Of a stretch of 6,046 nucleotides of DNA, positions 4,301 to 6,046 are shown piece after piece (the first letter of the stretch is position 1; the number at the start of each line of letters is the position of its first letter). Source of the stretch: Candidatus Methanophagales archaeon (GTDB lineage Archaea; Halobacteriota; Syntropharchaeia; Alkanophagales; Methanospirareceae). Position numbers and translations under genes: made by a program. Where the stretch lies: assembly GCA_003601795.1 (NCBI GenBank), contig PIXU01000204.1, positions 1 through 6,046 of the forward strand. The letters are read 5' to 3'. The notes beneath the pieces were generated by a model that was not told the DNA's origin, searched no databases, and saw nothing but the letters and a program-made list of their open reading frames with translations.

Positions 4301-5857
4301 TTACTTCAAAATTTCCGCTAATCGTTTTTTAATAGCTTCATCCTCCATCATCTTCTCAATCACGAGGTCTATCAGCTTATCAACCGGTTCCTGTGCCCTT
4401 TCCTTAGCTTTCATCTCTTCTATCTCTTCCCTGAGCTTCTTAATCTCGCCATTTCTTTGTTTCAGCGCTTCTTTATAGGTTTCAAGCTCTTCCTTAAGCT
4501 CTTTGTATTCTTTGCTCTCTAAAGCTCTCGTTTCAAAATCACCGATGAGAAGGACTTTCATGTATTTAGCGTAAATCTCCTTGTGTTTTTCCGGGATAGT
4601 CTCATAATATGCCGCCTTCTCTTCATCTATCGCGTGACCCATCCAGAATTCTATAATGAAGCTGTCTATGCCTTCGTTTCTTAACAGCGTATAAAACAGC
4701 TTTCTAAGGTTGTGCCCCCTGAGCAATTGATATACGCCTATGCCTGTGGATATGCCCGTCTTCTTTGCCAGCTCCCTGAATATCGCCATTAACCCGCTTC
4801 TATCCAGCTTACGAACCTCATCAGCATACCCTTTCAGATTTAACTCTTGCCGCTTCTCTCTAACTTCCTTTAAAATTTTTGCTGTGGCTCTCGATTTGTA
4901 TTTTGGATTGGTTTCATCTTCACCGATTTTTGGTGGTTTCAGTTTTTCTATAACCTCTGGTGGCAAATACCAGTCATCCACATACGCTTTAATAAACAGA
5001 TAATCATCGGGGGTTCTTACCTTCCTTTTCTCTTCTCTTATCTTACCTTCGCCTTTGTATCGTTGTGTATACCCCGAAGGTCTGTTACGCCATGCCAGGT
5101 AATCTAATACAGCGAGAGTCGCCTCTGGCGTAATGAATGTGTAGTAGTCAATGCCTGTCTTTTGTCTTCGTATTTTTAGTTGTGTTATCCCGAACTCTAA
5201 ATCGCCATTTTTAATAGCCTCTTCGCATTTTTGCTTCTCTTGTGTTATCCATGTATTTAAATCACCTATCTGTAAAGGTTCGTAGCCTCTCCCTCTTATG
5301 AAATCCCCTACCTTAAGGTTCAATAGCTCGCTATCACCTAACCCTCCGCTAAGCATCGTTAAAATTATAGCTTTTGCCCTCACGTCTGCATATTTTAGCG
5401 CTTCCCTTACATCCTCTTTGGTTAACCGGTGGTTGTTCTCCACTAACGTTTTTGGTTTTCGCTTGCCTTTGCTCCTCGGCACCTCAATATTAAAGGCATT
5501 GAGAAAAGACCGAATCGCTGCGATATAATTATGTATGGTCTTTGGCGCTAACTTTATGCCCAGGTCTTCATAGTCGCCTTTCGTAAACACCTTTGGCTTT
5601 TCGCTCAGCCACTCCTCAAACTCCGCTATTATCCCCTCTATTTCATCTTTCCAGTCGAGGGCATCGGTCCGGTATCGATCTTTCGCATACTCTAAAAATT
5701 CTTTTGGTGTGTTGCCTATCCCTAACTCTCTCTCCCTTACGAACTCCATAAAATACTCCATGCCCTTTGTATAGCTGGCTCTTGCTGACTCAGATGCCCT
5801 TATACGCCTGAACCAGTCCTTTACTCTAATATCGTCTTTTACGCCTACTTCATCCAT
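4301..5857 (-). CDS. Tyrosine recombinase/integrase with C-terminal coiled coil (518 aa)
   Basis: Start ATG 5857 follows GGTGA (5868-5864) at 6 bases. An N-terminal SAM-like core-binding region (about 8-125, with APKTIHNYIAAIRSFLNAF) precedes the catalytic domain (about 145-435). Visible catalytic elements are K233 in RRQKTGIDYYTF, H382 and R385 in GHNLRK, H408 in WMGHAIDE, and nucleophile Y417 (Y418 adjacent) in KAAYYET, nine residues after H408 as is usual. The box I segment is GGLGDSELLNL, where the usual catalytic arginine appears to be G174. The enzyme is long for the family: it has an insertion around 190-225 and another around 260-350. A Lys/Glu-rich coiled coil (about 443-490) and the short tail AIKKRLAEILK follow. 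It sits next to the proposed host junction, as expected for an element integrase. Activity is unproven given the missing arginine. Confidence 0.9.
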   Translation of the reverse strand: MDEVGVKDDIRVKDWFRRIRASESARASYTKGMEYFMEFVRERELGIGNTPKEFLEYAKDRYRTDALDWKDEIEGIIAEFEEWLSEKPKVFTKGDYEDLGIKLAPKTIHNYIAAIRSFLNAFNIEVPRSKGKRKPKTLVENNHRLTKEDVREALKYADVRAKAIILTMLSGGLGDSELLNLKVGDFIRGRGYEPLQIGDLNTWITQEKQKCEEAIKNGDLEFGITQLKIRRQKTGIDYYTFITPEATLAVLDYLAWRNRPSGYTQRYKGEGKIREEKRKVRTPDDYLFIKAYVDDWYLPPEVIEKLKPPKIGEDETNPKYKSRATAKILKEVREKRQELNLKGYADEVRKLDRSGLMAIFRELAKKTGISTGIGVYQLLRGHNLRKLFYTLLRNEGIDSFIIEFWMGHAIDEEKAAYYETIPEKHKEIYAKYMKVLLIGDFETRALESKEYKELKEELETYKEALKQRNGEIKKLREEIEEMKAKERAQEPVDKLIDLVIEKMMEDEAIKKRLAEILK

Positions 5858-5903
5858 CTTTCATCACCAATTAAAGTATAAAGTTTATAAATATATAAAA
5901 ACA
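5858..5903 (-). promoter_or_regulatory. Integrase promoter and ribosome-binding site at the element edge
   Basis: On the - strand, TTTTTATATATTTATA (5901-5886) supplies a TATA box, and GGTGA (5868-5864) the ribosome-binding site. A start about 25 bases after the TATA box leaves a leader of about 13 bases. The TATA element lies at the AT/GC boundary with the flanking gene, so promoter and junction nearly coincide. Confidence 0.5.
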
Positions 5904-6046
5904 ATACCCGCTGCGTTCGTTGGTGCGCCCGAAGCCGACACTGCACTGAGTTTACTGCCCGCACATCGGTTGTTACTGGAGGGCAGAGCTTATGAAGCGA
6001 CGGTTCTTTCTGCAATAGGCAGTTTCGGCGCGGTTATTTTCTCGCT
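5904..6046 (+). pseudogene. 5'-truncated TctA-like (COG1784/PF01970-type) membrane protein gene, runs off the window
   Basis: In frame from 5904 the + strand reads IPAAFVGAPEADTALSLLPA, then HRLLLEGRAYEATVLSAIGS and FGAVIFS to the edge. This matches the conserved interior pattern of archaeal TctA-family predicted membrane proteins (IPxxFLGAPxxDTALSxLPGHxxLLEGRxYEA), known to me from family memory. In those proteins this segment is preceded by membrane helices. Here the upstream sequence turns at once into AT-rich integrase promoter DNA, with no start codon or ribosome-binding site in frame. The gene has therefore lost its N-terminal part on this side. GC content rises sharply at about 5907, consistent with host chromosome. 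Physiological substrates of this archaeal branch are not established; relatives include tricarboxylate transporter subunits. Confidence 0.65.

Noticed and set aside
4301..5857. Split (SSV-type) integrase gene with attP inside the coding sequence
   Set aside because: The 518-codon frame is intact from the ribosome-binding site to the stop, and the junction lies upstream of the start, so the gene is not divided by integration.
5858..6046. tRNA gene as the integration target at the right edge
   Set aside because: No cloverleaf arms or TTCGANTC-type T-loop are visible at the junction. The flank reads instead as a protein-coding frame.

Overview
The window looks like archaeal DNA, most likely from a euryarchaeote. 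Several starts carry GGTGA or GGAGGTGA ribosome-binding sites. The promoters are BRE/TATA-like (TTTTTATATA). The replication protein is an archaeo-eukaryotic-type primase-polymerase, and a chromosomal flank resembles the TctA-like membrane proteins common in Archaea. A relative of the ANME-1/methanogen lineages fits the general style, but I cannot prove it from the sequence.

Most of the window (about 163-5900) reads as one end of an integrated plasmid or provirus. From left to right it holds: the start of a leftward gene for a small membrane or secreted protein (1-162, cut by the window edge); a divergent AT-rich promoter region; a small rightward gene (274-507) ended by a strong hairpin terminator; and a leftward replication operon (3351 down to 592). 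That operon encodes a 46-residue zinc-finger protein, a roughly 53-57-residue protein, a 794-residue primase-polymerase/ATPase and a possible 32-residue tail ORF. Its genes overlap by 8, 11 and 8 bases, which suggests translational coupling. Next come a 290-base AT-rich non-coding region packed with inverted and direct repeats, a leftward gene for a tandem ribbon-helix-helix (RHH) regulator with a perfect 20-bp palindrome at its promoter, and a leftward 518-residue tyrosine recombinase.

The right end (from about 5900) changes abruptly to GC-richer coding sequence on the + strand. It matches the interior of a TctA-family (COG1784/PF01970-like) membrane protein without its N-terminal part. This is best read as the junction where the element entered a host protein gene, with the integrase next to the junction.

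Working model (inference): the recombinase inserted the element into the TctA-like gene. The primase operon replicates the element, perhaps from the repeat-rich region at 3366-3654. The tandem RHH protein represses its own promoter through the 20-bp palindrome, and a related site lies inside its own gene. The most unusual points are the domain combination of the primase, 9-bp repeats placed in opposite orientations on both sides of its winged-helix domain, a duplicated integrase tail inside the putative origin, and an integrase whose first catalytic arginine appears to be glycine.
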